A DNA stretch of 64,000 nucleotides from Zizania palustris (Eukaryota > Streptophyta > Magnoliopsida > Poales > Poaceae), in contig JAAALK010000079.1 of NCBI GenBank assembly GCA_019279435.1, positions 68,334,330 to 68,398,329 of the forward strand. Reading direction: 5' to 3'. Positions within the stretch are counted from its first letter, which is position 1, and each line of letters opens with the position of its first letter. The position numbers were made by a program, and so were the translations under genes. The notes beneath the pieces were generated by a model. That model ran no database searches and was not told the origin of the DNA. It was given only the letters and a program-made list of their open reading frames with translations. Shown here piece by piece: positions 43,458 through 56,423 of the stretch.

Positions 43458-46400
43458 ATGGCGGATCTCGTCGTGGCGCCGCCGCAGCAGCCGACGGACC
43501 TCTTCGGCGAGCCCATCGAGGCGCACCCACCATGGTTCAAGCTCCGCTCGCTGACCTCAGGGACAAGGTCGCCGCCTTCCGTGCCGCAACGGCCGCCGCG
43601 CTAGCCGCCCTTCGCGCCGGCCTTGAGCAGCGCGCGTCTGCCACTGCCGCCCGCGAGCTTCTAGAGCTGCTGCTCGACACCTCGCACGTCGTCTCAAAGG
43701 TATCATACCACTCTGCACCCGATTAAGCGCTACTGCTTTATTGATCTCATAGTCATAGCCATTACATTGTTAGATCCAACTAGATATGGGATCCGTGTTG
43801 AGGTTCTTAAACTGTATCTTCTGACATCGATGCTTGACTGCTAATTTCATGAAATGCTTTAGTTTCGCAACTAGTGGGACAAGGAATTTAACATTTCCTT
43901 TTGAATGCAGAAATAAATATTGTGTATGTCCTGTCCTGTTCTCTCCCAATGCTTCAACCTTTGACCTGCTATATGTCATTGCCGAGAACATCTTTTATTT
44001 GTGTATACAGATGATCCAAATGTCATCACTGACTTTTTTTTTGACCATATGCGTGTGTGTATGACAAAATTGTAATGCTTTAACCTGTCATAATGGTGAA
44101 AATTTCATGTTCCAAAAATCTGCTGTCTTATCACAATGTTCGTTTAGATTATTTTATCAAGGTTTCCAATTGTACACATCATCTGTCTGAAATCTGAACT
44201 TTACCTTTGTCCCCCAGGTTGAGAAGCTCATCAAGGAACTGCCAACCGCACCACCTGATTCATCGAATGTTCAGGCTATCTCTGGCAACAAGGGCTACTC
44301 AGGCAATGCTATCACACCACCAAATGTGGATGCTGGGATAGATGTTAGGGAAACACAAAGCATTCTCTTAGAAAGAATTGCCAGTGAGATGAACCGGCTC
44401 AAATTATACACCAGTCATGCACAGGTTTGTGTCACCACCTCACCATAAAATACTGCTCCATTTGCATTTACCTTCTGTTTTTCTTTATTTTTTGGCTGAG
44501 AAAAAATGTCAAGGAGAAATTACAAGGCAAAGTGAATGTAGCTGATTCCCATAAAAGTTTTTTGTCACCACTTGACCATTTAAAGGGTACGGCACACAAT
44601 AAAACTACAATGTAATATAAATTTTGGTTTAGTTACTGCAAGAAAAAAAAATGGCTACTTGTACTTCATAGAGGATTTTCTTAATTTTTTATCTGTGAGT
44701 TTTGTGCCAGTCTTGTGGCAAACTGCCAAAGTGCCAACATGATTTTTGCACGGTTAGCTTTTGTGTCATTGCTACCTGATGGTATCGTGCACATTTCAAT
44801 TCAACTTACATTTATGATTTATGGTTCTTATTCTATTACATTATGGCAGTACAGAACCTCCCTTTTATTGAGAACTTGGAGAAGAGGGTCCAAGGTGCTA
44901 CAAAACTACTTGATGGTAGTTTGGAGAGTTGCTTTGTGGATGGTTTAGAACATCGTGACGGCAAACTAGTATACAACTGTCTGCGTGCTTATGCTGCTAT
45001 CGACAACACATCTTCAGCCGAAGAGATATTCTGTACAACAGTGCTGTCACCGTTGATCCAGAAAATTGTCCCTCAAAACTATGCAAAAGCAGTTGCTGGG
45101 GTATCTTCTGATGACCTGGAAGATGATTATGAGCAGATAATGCAATGTGTAGAAAAAGATTGCAAATTTATTTTGGAAATATCTTCATCAGGTAAAAATG
45201 GTTTACGAGTTCCATTAAAAAATCATCATTACTCAGTATTTAATAAGTTTGAATGCTAAATGTTGCATAAGGACTTGGATTGATGAATCATCTAATTTTC
45301 TTGGGTGGATTTGCAGCAAACTCTGGACTTCATGTTTTTGATTTTCTGGCCAATTCAGTACTCAAAGAAGTCCATTTGGCAGTTCAGAAGGGAAAGCCGG
45401 GGGCCACTTCTCCTGGGAAACCTAAACAATTCCTGAAAAACTACAAAGCGAGCTTAAGATTCCTTGATTTTCTTGAAGGTACTCCTAATTATTTTGCAAT
45501 GTGGCTACTGTTTTGTATTTGACCTGCTAGGTCTACTTCAATAATTTACTAATTATTTGAGCGGAATAACCATAATGTAGGATTAATAAGGGAATATGGT
45601 TAGATTAGGTTATAGATTGACACATCTGACTATTGTGAGTTGTGATTGGTCAAATATTTGTCCTGTAGGTTACTGTTCATCCAAACCTGCTGTAGCAAAG
45701 TTCCGCTCTGAGCCTGCCTATGCTGATTTCATGCGACTGTGGCATGTTGCTGTCTACTTTACGTAAAGTAAGCATAGATATCTGTATTATTATGTTGTTA
45801 AGTGCTCTTCAGAATTTGACTTCTTGTTCAATCATAAGATTTCAGGACATCGCTGGTGGTCTTGATTCTGCTCTTACGGCGACAATTACTCCTGTTGGAA
45901 TGCATGAAAATCAAACAAAGCCAAAGATATTGTTGTTGAAACAAAGCATAAAGCTCTTAGAAAGTTTGCAGGCCTGCTGGAGTGATGAGGTTCTTGTTTT
46001 CTCACACTCTGATAAATTCATGCGCTTATCTTTGCAGCTTATTTCAAGGTATAGCTACTGCACATGATTTGTTGCCTTACTCTTTATGATTTAACATATG
46101 GTGGTTGACCTTTTTTTGTTCTGCATTCCACTATAAGGTATACGACATGGCTTTCTTCTGGTCTGGCTACACGTAAAGCTTCTGATGGGAGCTCAAACTC
46201 TCCTGCAGATGCTGCATGGGCATTATCTATACCCGTGGAGGATTTCATATATGTATGTCCAGAATACTCCTTGAATGCTAAGGCGTGTCACTTCATATAT
46301 TTCGTGAATTGCATTTAAATCTTGTGTTCATTGATGCATAGGTAATGCATGATGTAATACGGAATCTTTTTTTTGGCTTTTCTTATTATGCAGGAATATG

Positions 46401-46507
46401 CACGGAATCTTCGTTCATTAGGAATAGATGCAAGGGAAATTGAATCCTTCAGAGCTCTATGGCAGTGTGTTGCCCCTACAGACAAACAAGATAACATTCA
46501 ATTTTGA
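43458..46507 (+). pseudogene. COG2: COG2-like gene, right copy, truncated and frameshifted
   Basis: Exons: 43458-43699, 44218-44424, 44855-45191, 45317-45478, 45669-45767, 45839-46048, 46138-46252 and 46394-46507. The start MADLVVAPPQQPTDLFGEPI and HPPWFK matches plant COG2. The sequence then jumps to APLADLRDKVAAF in another frame, so part of exon 1 (over 100 residues in full-length homologues) is deleted with a frame change. A downstream ATG at 43532-43534 is in frame with the rest. Exon 5 lacks one T compared with the left copy (ttacgtaaag versus ttacgttaaag), giving TAA at 45764-45766. The C-terminal exon loss seen in the left copy is shared. Any product would be a short fragment from the N-terminal half. 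It is very likely non-functional; a complete COG2 is presumably elsewhere in the genome. Confidence 0.85.
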
Positions 46508-48256
46508 TGTAAAGAACACTGTTAGTATATAAAAAAAATGTGCCTTTAGGTCATTCAATATTCATAGAATCATCTGGTGTTCGTTTAAGTCACAGGTTCG
46601 AATGATTTATACATAGAGCAATGGATTTTGATTACTGCTGCTGTTACATTTTGGACTTGTGAGTGTGTATGAAACCCCATCTTGCTCTAAAATCAATACA
46701 CGTTGATTCTGTTGAAAAGAATGCTTAAGTTTCTTGCTATATACCCTTGTGTTCATACATTGCTGAAGGTGCTTACTACTATTCATTGTAGCGCACATAT
46801 ATTTGCTTTCAGAAACTGTTTCTCTTCCCTCACCTTCTCAAATATGTCAGTGAAACCTTCACCTGTAGAAGGATCTTTCTCATCCCATTCTCCAAACTTT
46901 GGCACGGCAGATCCTCTCTCAGGCTGCTTATGCAAAAATTAATACTTCGGAATTTTTATGGACAAGGACAAGCTAAACTCACAATGAAATTACAGTCTGC
47001 TTCATGTTCCTGTTCATAGTCAATTTATCAATGACAGTTTACCTAATGACATGGATCATAGGTTGGGGTTTTACCGTCTCATCACCACGACCACTGGATC
47101 TGACCTAGTTCGGCTGACAGATACCTAGTTTTACAATTTTTTGAATCGGGTATAAGAGCTAATTTTTAAAAATATATATATATATTATTTATAAAAATCT
47201 AGTAGTAGCAGCATACTTGTCTAAATAACACGTTACACAAGAACAGTTAAGCTCTAGGATCACATGGCCAACAGAGGCGACCAAACTAGAAGGGAAGTGG
47301 GATAAAAGAGAAAGAAACAAGATATTGTGAAGCTCACATGTACAGATTACAGATAGCAAGCACTGTCAATGTCGTTGGTGACAATTTGTACAAGCTCACA
47401 TGCATATGTAACTATGTACACGCTACCAAACACGTTGATGCTCAAGTTGAAGGCAAAAAAATGAAAGTGGCCGGGAGAGAACTGAGAAGGCATGATGCAT
47501 GCCATGTACCATACAAGCAGATAATTGAAATGATGGACACACGCAAGCATCTGGTAATGAGATCAACAGCTACATGGAAACTAATTAAAAGCAAATGAAA
47601 TCAAACTAATCAAGACCATGCATGCATGCATGCATGTTGTTAATCAACCATCAATTGCATGCCAGCATGAAATAGTGTGTGTTCAGGCATGTGCAACCTC
47701 CATGGCCATCTCGAGCTCCCGACCTTGTTCATCCCGTCGTCCCACCCGATGTGCGTCTAGAGTATATATGTACGTTCAATGATATATAATTATATTATAT
47801 TGTGGATAATTTCTTTACAATTATATTGTCGTTAGAGGTGGATAATTTCACCTCCGATATACAATTTTTGAAAATATATATATAGCTACAACACTAGCTC
47901 GGATAGATCAGCTCGATCGATCTTGGATTTTTTATGACTGTAGTTTAGTACGTACTTAATTCACACTGAGTAAAATCTAAGAGTTTAAGCCCATACCAAA
48001 AAATTCCTAAGAAATTTCAAATGTGGGGTAAAAATTCGAGAAGCTATCAAGGCAAGCTAGTTTGCTTCAGCTACTATACCACTGCACGTAAGCACGAGAG
48101 AGAGTTTGCTTCTTCTACCTTCTTCTACCCATCCACCTCCGATCCGATCCAGTGGCGCCATCCCACTGCCCTGCCCATCTCTTCGTTTTGTATATAATGG
48201 CCACGCGCCGGAGCGGAGGGAGGCCATCACCAAACAAGACAAGAAAATTAAATATA
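46508..48256. other. Intergenic sequence, right copy (shared with 2186-3876)
   Basis: No coding region is supported. Includes AT and catg simple repeats (about 47168-47182 and 47617-47635) and the P450 promoter at the end. Confidence 0.7.
48191..48198 (+). promoter_or_regulatory. TATA-like element of the P450 gene
   Basis: tatataat about 60 bp before the Met at 48257. If it is the TATA box, the upstream in-frame ATG at 48152 is outside the transcript, which supports the start at 48257. Confidence 0.45.
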
Positions 48257-49240
48257 ATGGCACCCATCCCGCTGCCCCTGCAATGGCAGCTCGCGGCCGC
48301 CGCCGCCACACTCCTCCTAGCCCTCGTTGCCTCCATTCTTCTCTCAGGACGATGTTCGTCCAAGAAAGCCGGCGGTCTTAAGTTGCCGCCGGGCCCGGTG
48401 CGGGTGCCGATCCTGGGCAACCTGCTCCAGGTGGGCCCGCTGCCGCACCGGAGCTTCCGGGAGCTGGCGCGGCGGCACGGTCCGGTCATGCTGCTGCAGC
48501 TGGGCACGGTTCCGACGGTGGTGGTGTCGTCGGCGGACGCGGCGCGGGATGTGATGAAGGCGCACGACGCCGACTGCTGCAGTCGCCCCGTCTCGCCTGG
48601 GCCGAAGCGGCTGTCCTACGACCTCAAGAACGTCGCCTTCGCGCCCTACGACGACTACTGGCGTGAGATGCGCAAGCTCTTCATCGTCGAGCTCCTCAGC
48701 ATGCGACGCGTCAACGCCGCATGGTACGCGCGCCAGGAACAGGTGGAGAATCTGGTGCGCAACCTGACGCTGGCAGGGCCGAAGCCGGTGGCTCTCAACG
48801 AGCACATCTACGGCCTCGCCGACGGCATCATCGGCACGGTGGCGTTCGGCAACGTCTACGGCACGGAGCGGTTCGCCCACAAGAAGCACTTCCAGAACGT
48901 GCTCGACGAGGCCTTGGACATGATGGCCAGCTTCTCCGCCGAGGACTTCTTCCCCAACGCCGCCGGCCGTCTCATCGACCGCCTCACCGGCATCATTGCC
49001 CGGCGCGAAAGGATCTTCCACGATCTCGACGCCTACTTCGAGATGGTCATCGATAAGCACCTCGACCCCGCTCGCGACAAGCCCGAGAACGGCGGCGACC
49101 TCGTCGATGTCCTCATCGGCATCTGGAAGGACCACCGTGGCACCCTCCGCTTCAGTAGAGACCACGTCAAGGCCATCATCTTGGTTCGCGGGAGCTCAGA
49201 CTTTTCCTTTAAAAAAAAAGACACACGCACGCGCGCGCAC

Positions 49241-49274
<34 letters not shown>

Positions 49275-49953
49275 CGTACGGCTAGTAATTAACTAATGGC
49301 ATGCATGGCATTGTTGGATTCAGGACACGTTCCTCGGCGGGATCGACACGAGCTCGGTGACGATGCTGTGGACAATGTCGGAGCTGATCCGGGCGCCGCG
49401 GGTGCTGACGAAGGTGCAAGGCGAGATCAGAGCCGTGGTTGGCGACAAGGAGAGGGTGCAGCCGGACGACATGCCCAAGCTGACGTACCTCAAGATGGTG
49501 GTCAAGGAGACGCTGCGGCTGCACCCGCCGGCGACGCTGCTCCTGCCGCGGGAGACGATGCGGGACGCCAAGATCGGCGGATACGACGTGCCGGCGAAGA
49601 CGCGGATCTTCGTGAACGCGTGGGCGATCGGCAGGGACGCGGCGAGCTGGGACGAGCCGGAGGAGTTCAACCCGGACAGGTTCGAGACGAAGGAGGTGGA
49701 CTTCAACGGCGCGCACTTCGAGTTGGTGCCGTTCGGCGCGGGGCGGCGCATCTGCCCAGGGCTGGCCATGGGCGCCGCCAACGTGGAGTTCACGCTGGCG
49801 AACCTGCTGCACTGCTTCGACTGGGCCCTGCCCGACGGGGTGGTGGGGGTGAAGGACGTCAGCATGAAGGAGACCGGCGGGCTGATCTTCCACCGGAAGA
49901 CGCCGCTCGTGCTCGTCCCCTCCGCATACGCATACCGGCGTGGACACAATTAA
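48257..49953 (+). CDS. CYP71E-like cytochrome P450, right copy, intact (518 aa)
   Basis: Exons 48257-49183 and 49324-49953, phase-0 intron with GT/AG borders. An ER-membrane heme-thiolate monooxygenase needing NADPH-P450 reductase. Membrane anchor about residues 11-30, PPGP hinge 44-47, C-helix WREMR from W135, I-helix GGIDTSS 314-320 with the acid-alcohol pair D317-T318, E371/R374 of the ExxR motif, NPDRF 425-429, heme loop FGAGRRICPG with thiolate Cys 453. The closest recalled relative is sorghum CYP71E1, an oxime-metabolising enzyme of cyanogenic glucoside synthesis, with shared blocks such as DCCSRP and FFPNAAGRL. The substrate here is not known. I chose Met 48257 because the anchor begins there; frames from 48152 or 48197 would add 35 or 20 residues. 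Relative to the left copy it has one extra Val codon (GVVGV) and Thr for Ala near the end. Confidence 0.9.
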
Positions 49954-52900
49954 GATTATTTCTGCACTTGGCTTCCATCCAACATTCCCTTTTCAGTTAT
50001 CTCCATCATCGTATCGATCGCCGCATAATATGATCTCCTATAATTAAGGCAGCTCAAATATAATATAATATGCTCCCTTTTTTCTCCACCACTGCACTGA
50101 GAAATAAATAAATTACGACATGGTGCCAACCGAATCACATTTCAATTAACTCACCGGCATGGAAGGGATAGGGCTAGTCTGTACAAGCTCCTTCCTCCTC
50201 CGCCGGCGCCAATGTAATGATGAAACGTTCGTACGATACGATCTGGGTAACGTCAATGGGTCAGCTGGCCGTGCCGTTCGGCGCATGTGCCATGGTACAT
50301 ACCACCTCATGCTCGCTCCCGGACATCTACTGCAGTTTGCTTAAGTTTCTTTATCGGACACTTGACACAAGCTCAACTTCTATGTACTCCGTTAATCTTC
50401 TGCACATTAGCGCTCCCACCATGCCACAATAGTTACCTTCACCTTAAAATACAAATCTTTGTTATCTGGACATTCAGCATTTCTCGAGTTTCTTTCAAAA
50501 ATACATTATCACAGTTTTGAGAATCACGCGTGGGTGGATAGCATGAGCCAGATTTTTTAAAAAAAAAAAATTGCACCTTCCACCCATAGTTCCTATTATT
50601 CTTATTCTTTTACCTTTGAAAACCACAGGCACACATTCCTCCCATATGAAACAGGGCAGCACCCGACTACACTGACAATTCTTTCAGTGCACAACTATAA
50701 TATGAAAGAACAGTAACTCACCATCCTTTCAAGTGTACCATTCAAAACTTGATGTCGAGCAGCGATCCAGCATGTCTTATGCAGGAGCTATTAAGGATAA
50801 CCTGTGAGGAAGGAAGAATTGGCTAAGTACTTCAATTGAAAACTACTGTTACTTGAACCGGTGCCTTACCAATAGGAACAACTTAGAACCGAGAGTATCC
50901 CCTGCCCCTGGTAGCACTTTTTTTTGTTGTTGTATTAATGTCTTTCAGCCACAAGCCCACAACTCTTCTTTTACTTCATACAACCAATCATCTGTACTTG
51001 CTGGCACCCCCAACTAAACATTGTATGGTACTGCAGTGAGCTTGTAGACTTGCACACGTTACATTGTAAGCTACCAGCAAAGTAAGTGGCATGCCTTCGA
51101 GGCCACCTATACAAGCACACCCAAGTAATGTCTTCGAGAATCTGCCTTTTGAACAAATTATTCAATACTTGAGGCAGAATACAACTCTAAACAGGTTAAT
51201 TGAAACTATATTCATACGTCAAAGGAATATATGCAAGTCTACAGTGGTTTCAAGCATTGAAATGTAACTGATCAGTTCAGGGTACAAATTAAATATTTAA
51301 ATCAGCATGTGTATTATGCAAAAAAATCATTGCTATAAATCAAACCTAAAATTTCACCGTGTGTTCTGCACAAGCTTGTCTTTAATTCTAAATTAGCACC
51401 GAATGTGCCAGGATATTAACTAATTCAACACAGAGAAAATTGAATTCGCTGGATGATTTCACATGTTGATATCCCTGATAAATTTGCAACGTTAATAAGC
51501 AAAGATGAACTTCCTAAATGTGTTGTATCCATAATAATAGAAGTGATGATGGGCATTGGGAATACAATGAGGGGCAAACAAAGTTGAAGCACATGAAAAT
51601 GTGAATGCCAATTGCCAAGTACAGTTAAAGAACAGGAGGACAACAGGTAAGGTAACAATGAGCTGACAATTGCAAGTAAAATTTTTAAGGATGAATATTA
51701 TGCAGATCTGAGTGAAGCAGTTGGTGCATATATTGTGCAATTTCGCATATGCAGGAGCTCTAGTTCATTGATGTTTAGCCATTTTCCATTGAATTGAGAA
51801 TTGGACTATAAATTGAATGCTGTTCACGTAAATTTTTTTAATGTGTAGCAATATTTCTGCATGTAGAAAAAATCGTAATGCTACAAGGAATGTGTGAGCT
51901 GTGCTGAGATTTGTTGACTGAACCATACATATTTTCATTGGTATGCATGAGCCATGGAAACAGAGAAGAGAAAAGAGGGCAGTTCAGATGCTGCAAGGAG
52001 ATGGACAGAGTAGTTTTAGCAGTCGAGCAGTAATGTATACAAGCTATAATTGTTTCATTGTCTGACGTTAAAAAGTGTCCGTGTGTCCAGGTTCTTGTTT
52101 GTCACACATAAATTTTGATTTTGGATTGATGTTTCTTTGCACCTAGGAGCAATGTGCATTCATTTACTCCCATTTTACCCATTCAAACAAAACAAATGAA
52201 TAGTTTCACACGAGAACTCAAGTCAACTAGATAAGGGTAGAATGGACAATTCAATTGAACTCGTGAGAATCAGCATAAGGATCAAACATGCTAGCCAGAT
52301 ACTTGGTCAAATTTATTATGATTCTCATATGAATCTGATTTAGGGAGAATTAGAATCAGGAGCTCTACCATACGGGTCCTTAAGGATGAAATTAGAAATC
52401 AGTTAGTGTGACACTTGGTGTTGAATTTTCTGTTGGAAATCCTCTTGGCAAAGAATAGTTTTTCCCACTTGATATGGAATAATTTCTCAAAGTGATCATG
52501 TGTTAACTTTATATAGCCTTTGCCTAGGATAGTAGGATGTATCCTATGCATCATCAATAAATAATGGCCTTAACAGAGCTCAAGAGATAAGAGGTGAACA
52601 GTTTAGAAATGTTTTGGAACATGTTGTCTTTCCCATGATTTATGGTAAAATATAAGGTCAAAATAAAGAAACTGGTCCCTGCGTGATTTCGAGAATATTA
52701 GAAGGGAAAAGTGTGCTGATTTTCCAAAAAGAAAACCATCAATGGCACATTGATTTTTATTAAATCTATGTGGTTGCCCTGATACCACTCCTTTGCCACA
52801 CTATCTCATTTCAAGTGTCACCCCAGAGGGTTGCGGGAGGAAATATTGCACGGTACAAGACATTCATTCCCCTTTGCTGGCCAAGGATGAATTGCCACCT

Positions 52901-53335
52901 TCCTATTTGAAGCTATAACCCTAGACTGCCTTTACAAGAAAAGTAAACTTGTATTCCTAACAGGCAGCTCAGTAGATATTCTCAGTAACTATTCCCCTTA
53001 ATAAAATTGTACACTGAAGTACTGAACCTCTCGCTACGCTACCATAGAACTCTGGTGTCAACCAAAACTTATGGAGGAGAAGCTTCGTAAAGTAATCACC
53101 TGACAACACATATCTAATCTTGACAGCACACACTGCCTGCAGCGAAATAGGTTACTCCAAGCTAAAAATGACTAATAGACAAGCTCGTATTAATGAGGCA
53201 ATAAACTAATGGAGGAGATGGTCATCAAACCAATCCCTATACACAATTGGGGGTTGCCAAACGCAATAAACTAGTAGTAGCTTTGTATGGAAATGAACCA
53301 AAAATTGGGGAAGCAAAAGCTAAGAGCTCACCAAC
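49954..53335. other. Gene-poor interval between P450 and SAM-domain gene
   Basis: 49954-50589 is duplicated at 5564-5777 plus 8083-8522; the empty target site of element E lies near 50140-50150. From 50590 there is no left-copy counterpart. No coding frame is convincing. Part of it may be 3' untranslated sequence of the minus-strand SAM gene. Confidence 0.6.
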
Positions 53336-54079
53336 TCAGGAAACGCCGTCGCTCCTCTGCAGCTTCTGGATAGCGGCATACATCTTCCTCCTGGACCCAA
53401 TGGCACCGATGCCCATGTCCTTGAGATCCTCCAACGTTAGCAGCGGGAGCACTTCGTCGTCTACCTCGTGGATCTCGAACACCGGCGCGTACCGAGAGAG
53501 GCCCAGTCCATCCAGCCAGGTTTTAACGCCGCCGTAAACCATGGCCCCAGGAAGACGGCCGTTCGGGAGGCCCCAGTCCGCCACGCCGTCCGACTCATCG
53601 CCACTGGCGCCGCGGCTGCACGAAACCCTAGCCCTGGCGGCGGCGGCGGCAGAGTCGGACTGGTCCGCGTCATCGTAGTAATGCCCCGCCTCGTCTTCGT
53701 ACCCATCGGCGCCGGAGGTAGCGGGCATCAGGGCGGTGCGCGCGCGGCGCTGAGCGGGCTTCTGGCCGCGGCGGTGGGCGGATGAGGAGGGGTGGAGATG
53801 GTCGAGGCTATCATCCGGGTGGCCGCGGCGAGGCGGGCGGGGGTGGGAGGAGGATGAAGGCTTGTGGCGGCGCGCCGGGAGCGGGATTTCAGCGGCGGCG
53901 GCGGTCTGGACGCCTATTTCGCCAAGGCGGACGCTGGGGCGCCGGCGGCGCTTGGAGTAGGGCGGCACGGGGACCTGCGTTCCGGCGGCCTCGGCGGTGG
54001 GTTCCCCAGGCGCAACAACGGTGGCCGCGGTGCCGCCGGCGCCGTTAGTGTCGGGGTCCGGCGGGTGGAGATCGGCCAT
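53336..54079 (-). CDS. SAM-domain protein (247 aa)
   Basis: Single open exon from ATG at 54079 to TGA at 53336, reading MADLHPPDPDTNG. The N-terminal about 170 residues are low-complexity, rich in Pro, Arg, His, Ala and Ser, with a basic patch SKRRRRPS that could act as a nuclear signal. The C-terminus (about residues 183-241) is a sterile alpha motif: KTWLDGLGLSRYAPVFEIHE, then LTLEDLKDMGIGAIGSRRKM. SAM domains mediate protein-protein or RNA contacts and oligomerisation; the partner is unknown. Present only in the right copy, since the left copy lost this interval. A further 3' exon cannot be excluded, but the end of the domain and stop agree. Confidence 0.82.
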   Translation of the reverse strand: MADLHPPDPDTNGAGGTAATVVAPGEPTAEAAGTQVPVPPYSKRRRRPSVRLGEIGVQTAAAAEIPLPARRHKPSSSSHPRPPRRGHPDDSLDHLHPSSSAHRRGQKPAQRRARTALMPATSGADGYEDEAGHYYDDADQSDSAAAAARARVSCSRGASGDESDGVADWGLPNGRLPGAMVYGGVKTWLDGLGLSRYAPVFEIHEVDDEVLPLLTLEDLKDMGIGAIGSRRKMYAAIQKLQRSDGVS

Positions 54080-54332
54080 GGGGCGCGCGCGAGGGAGATG
54101 CGTAATCCGTGGAGTCGGCGTGGATAGTTCGTTCAGTCATGGGTGCGGCTTCTGGATTCCTCGAGGCGCGCCTGCAGAGCTAGTGGATGTCAACACGTGT
54201 GGGATCGGACGGTGGGAGATGCGAGGTTGGGCGCTCGATGCGTACTGGGACCCAAGGTGACTTGGAGGTTGAAGAAGACCAAGTACGTGGGCCCATCATA
54301 ATTATGGATTAGTATTGTTTTCGTGGTAAATA

Positions 54333-54546
54333 CTCCCTCTCTCCACCGTATCTGTTTTTTAGAGAAAATTGATAACCAATAAAAACAATATTTTAAAGTG
54401 ATAGGGGCAATGAAGGAATAAAATTTTAAAAAGGCAGAAATTAAGTCTTAGAGAAAATTTAGATAAGTTGGGACTTTTTCCTCTTGTATCTTAATAAACA
54501 CGCTCCTAAAACCTAAAAATTAATATAATTTGAGACGGAGAGAGAG
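54333..54546. mobile_element. Stowaway-like MITE (about 214 bp)
   Basis: Left end ctccctctctcc and right end gacggagagagag form an imperfect terminal inverted repeat of the ctccctccgtcc type. It is flanked by TA on both sides (54331-54332 and 54547-54548). AT-rich interior without coding capacity. It lies upstream of the SAM gene. Confidence 0.6.
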
Positions 54547-55084
54547 TATATCGTAACATTGCTATTCATGCTTTATTGTGATGACACTGAGCTAATCTTG
54601 TCCACCACCACCAGTGTCCAGTGTGAAGGAATGAGCTTATGAGTCAACAGGCAGCAGACACAGATCTGAAAGCCCATGTCATCCCATCTCCAGCACAGCA
54701 CCAGCAGCAGGCTCAATCTCAATCGTGACTTGTTCAGTGATAGTATCCAATTAATGCAATATCTCTTCTGATGACCGTTCGGTGCTGAGGATGCATGCCA
54801 TGTATTTGCATTTTCTTTTAAAACTTTTTGTATGAAAAACTAACTATTTGGCCAAACAATCAGATGATAGATTCATCACTTTCAAACGGGCTTCTTACAA
54901 TATCAGTTGTCGCTCTTCACCTGAGAACGTGTTGCATGTTGTTTGAACTTTGGATTGAGAAAAGAACTTGGCTGAGCTGATTTGCGACTATATTCTAATC
55001 TCATGTATAAACCGAGTCACTGACGAGTGCAGAGATCTCTTGAACTTCGATACATTTACATCAGTTACACGCTTTGACTACAGG

Positions 55085-56423
55085 TTATTCAACCTTCTGT
55101 GTCTCTAGCTTCTGTATCAAAGCCTTCTTCTCCTCTTCAGGAAGGGCGTTGAACATAAAAACAGACTTGTCACCGATGTCATCCTGAATTGCATTGTGAG
55201 GAAAAGATCGGAATTAATTGTAATGCTGTAGGCGAAGAACACAAATACTTGCTAGTAATGATGTTAGATGCAAAGCATTTGCACCTTGATCGGCTGCTGG
55301 AATTTTCTTGCGGCGAACACTGTAAAGAGGAGCATCCACACTCCTAAAAGGCCAGCTTTTGTTCCATTGTCCATTAAACCAGACTGCATGTGTCGAAAAA
55401 CAAAAGTGTAAGAGTGAACGAAGAGAAAACAGTTACAATTTACAAGAGATTGAGGTTTGATTTACCAGGTGCCCAAGAAGAAGGCCAGGGATAACAAACG
55501 TTAAGATTCCAGCTTCCAATTTTCCATAGCAGAGACCTGTGGGTGCATTCTTTGTCAGATAGAATTCGCAACAATTCAGCACAAGCAACTCATACAATCG
55601 GCATCCAATGAAGAAAGCAAAGGCTAAACTAACAGTCATCATCCAGAGACAATCAATCGAAATGTGCCGATTAAAACCAGTTCAATATGATCAACTGAGC
55701 TATTAATTCCACCATTGATAACAAGCAAAGAAGAGAGTACCTTCCTTGAAGACGAGACCTGTCAGCGCCGCAAACGTAGGGCCAACGAACCATAAGGCAG
55801 CCGGGTGCTCCAGAACATACTGGACCAAGCTTTCGTCGAGCGGCTGCGCTCCGGCCAGGTACGTCCCGACGGAGCCGACGACTCCTACCACCCACAGCGC
55901 CTGTAGGAAGCGCTTGATCGGAGTGACGTAGATGTGAATCAAGACCAGCGAGAGGCCCAACCCCGCGGCTCCGGTGGCGTAGAAAAGGTCGACGCTTTGC
56001 CTGATGGCGTCGACGGCGGCGTTTCCCTCCGGAATAAAAGCGGCCGAGGAGGCGGCGACGAAGGAAGCGGCGGCGGTAACCAGCCCGGATCGGTACAGCA
56101 AGACCTGTGGTAAGCAGGGCAATAATAGCGCTTGAGTGGTCACAGGGATTGCGTCGCGCGCAGACCGCAGAGACAGAGAAGGGGGAGGTGTCAAGCGCAG
56201 GCCACAACGTATTTACCTCGCGGACGTCGGAATCCTCGACGGTCCAGGGGCCGTAGACGCCGCTGTAGACGTTCCGGTCGGCGAGGGCCCTGAGCCTGGA
56301 AGCGGCGGCACGGCAGCCGAGTGAAGCGAGGGTAATATGTCGTAGAGAGGTGGAGGTTATCCCCAGAGTGTGGTGAGGCCGTAGAGGCGCGAGCCGCGGA
56401 GGGAGGAGGACGGCGGCGGCCAT
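55085..56423 (-). CDS. Plastid-targeted DUF2301-type membrane protein (279 aa)
   Basis: Five exons on the minus strand: 56217-56423, 55741-56104, 55466-55536, 55285-55383 and 55085-55183, all with GT/AG borders and consistent phase (840 nt with stop). The N-terminus is rich in Ala, Leu, Ser and Arg with few acids, like a chloroplast transit peptide. After NVYSGVYGPWTVEDSDVRE come about six hydrophobic segments (LVTAAASFVAASSAAF, GAAGLGLSLVLIHIYV, ALWVVGVVGSVGTYL, AALWFVGPTFAALTGLVF, GILTFVIPGLLLGHL, GLLGVWMLLFTVFAA). The tail is charged. It matches my recollection of the DUF2301 integral membrane family of cyanobacteria and plastids, whose function is uncharacterised. Family name is from memory; exon structure is read directly. 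Confidence 0.82.

Noticed and set aside
53782..54260. Plus-strand frames over the SAM gene start
   Set aside because: Gly/Arg/Ala-rich shadows of the minus-strand gene.
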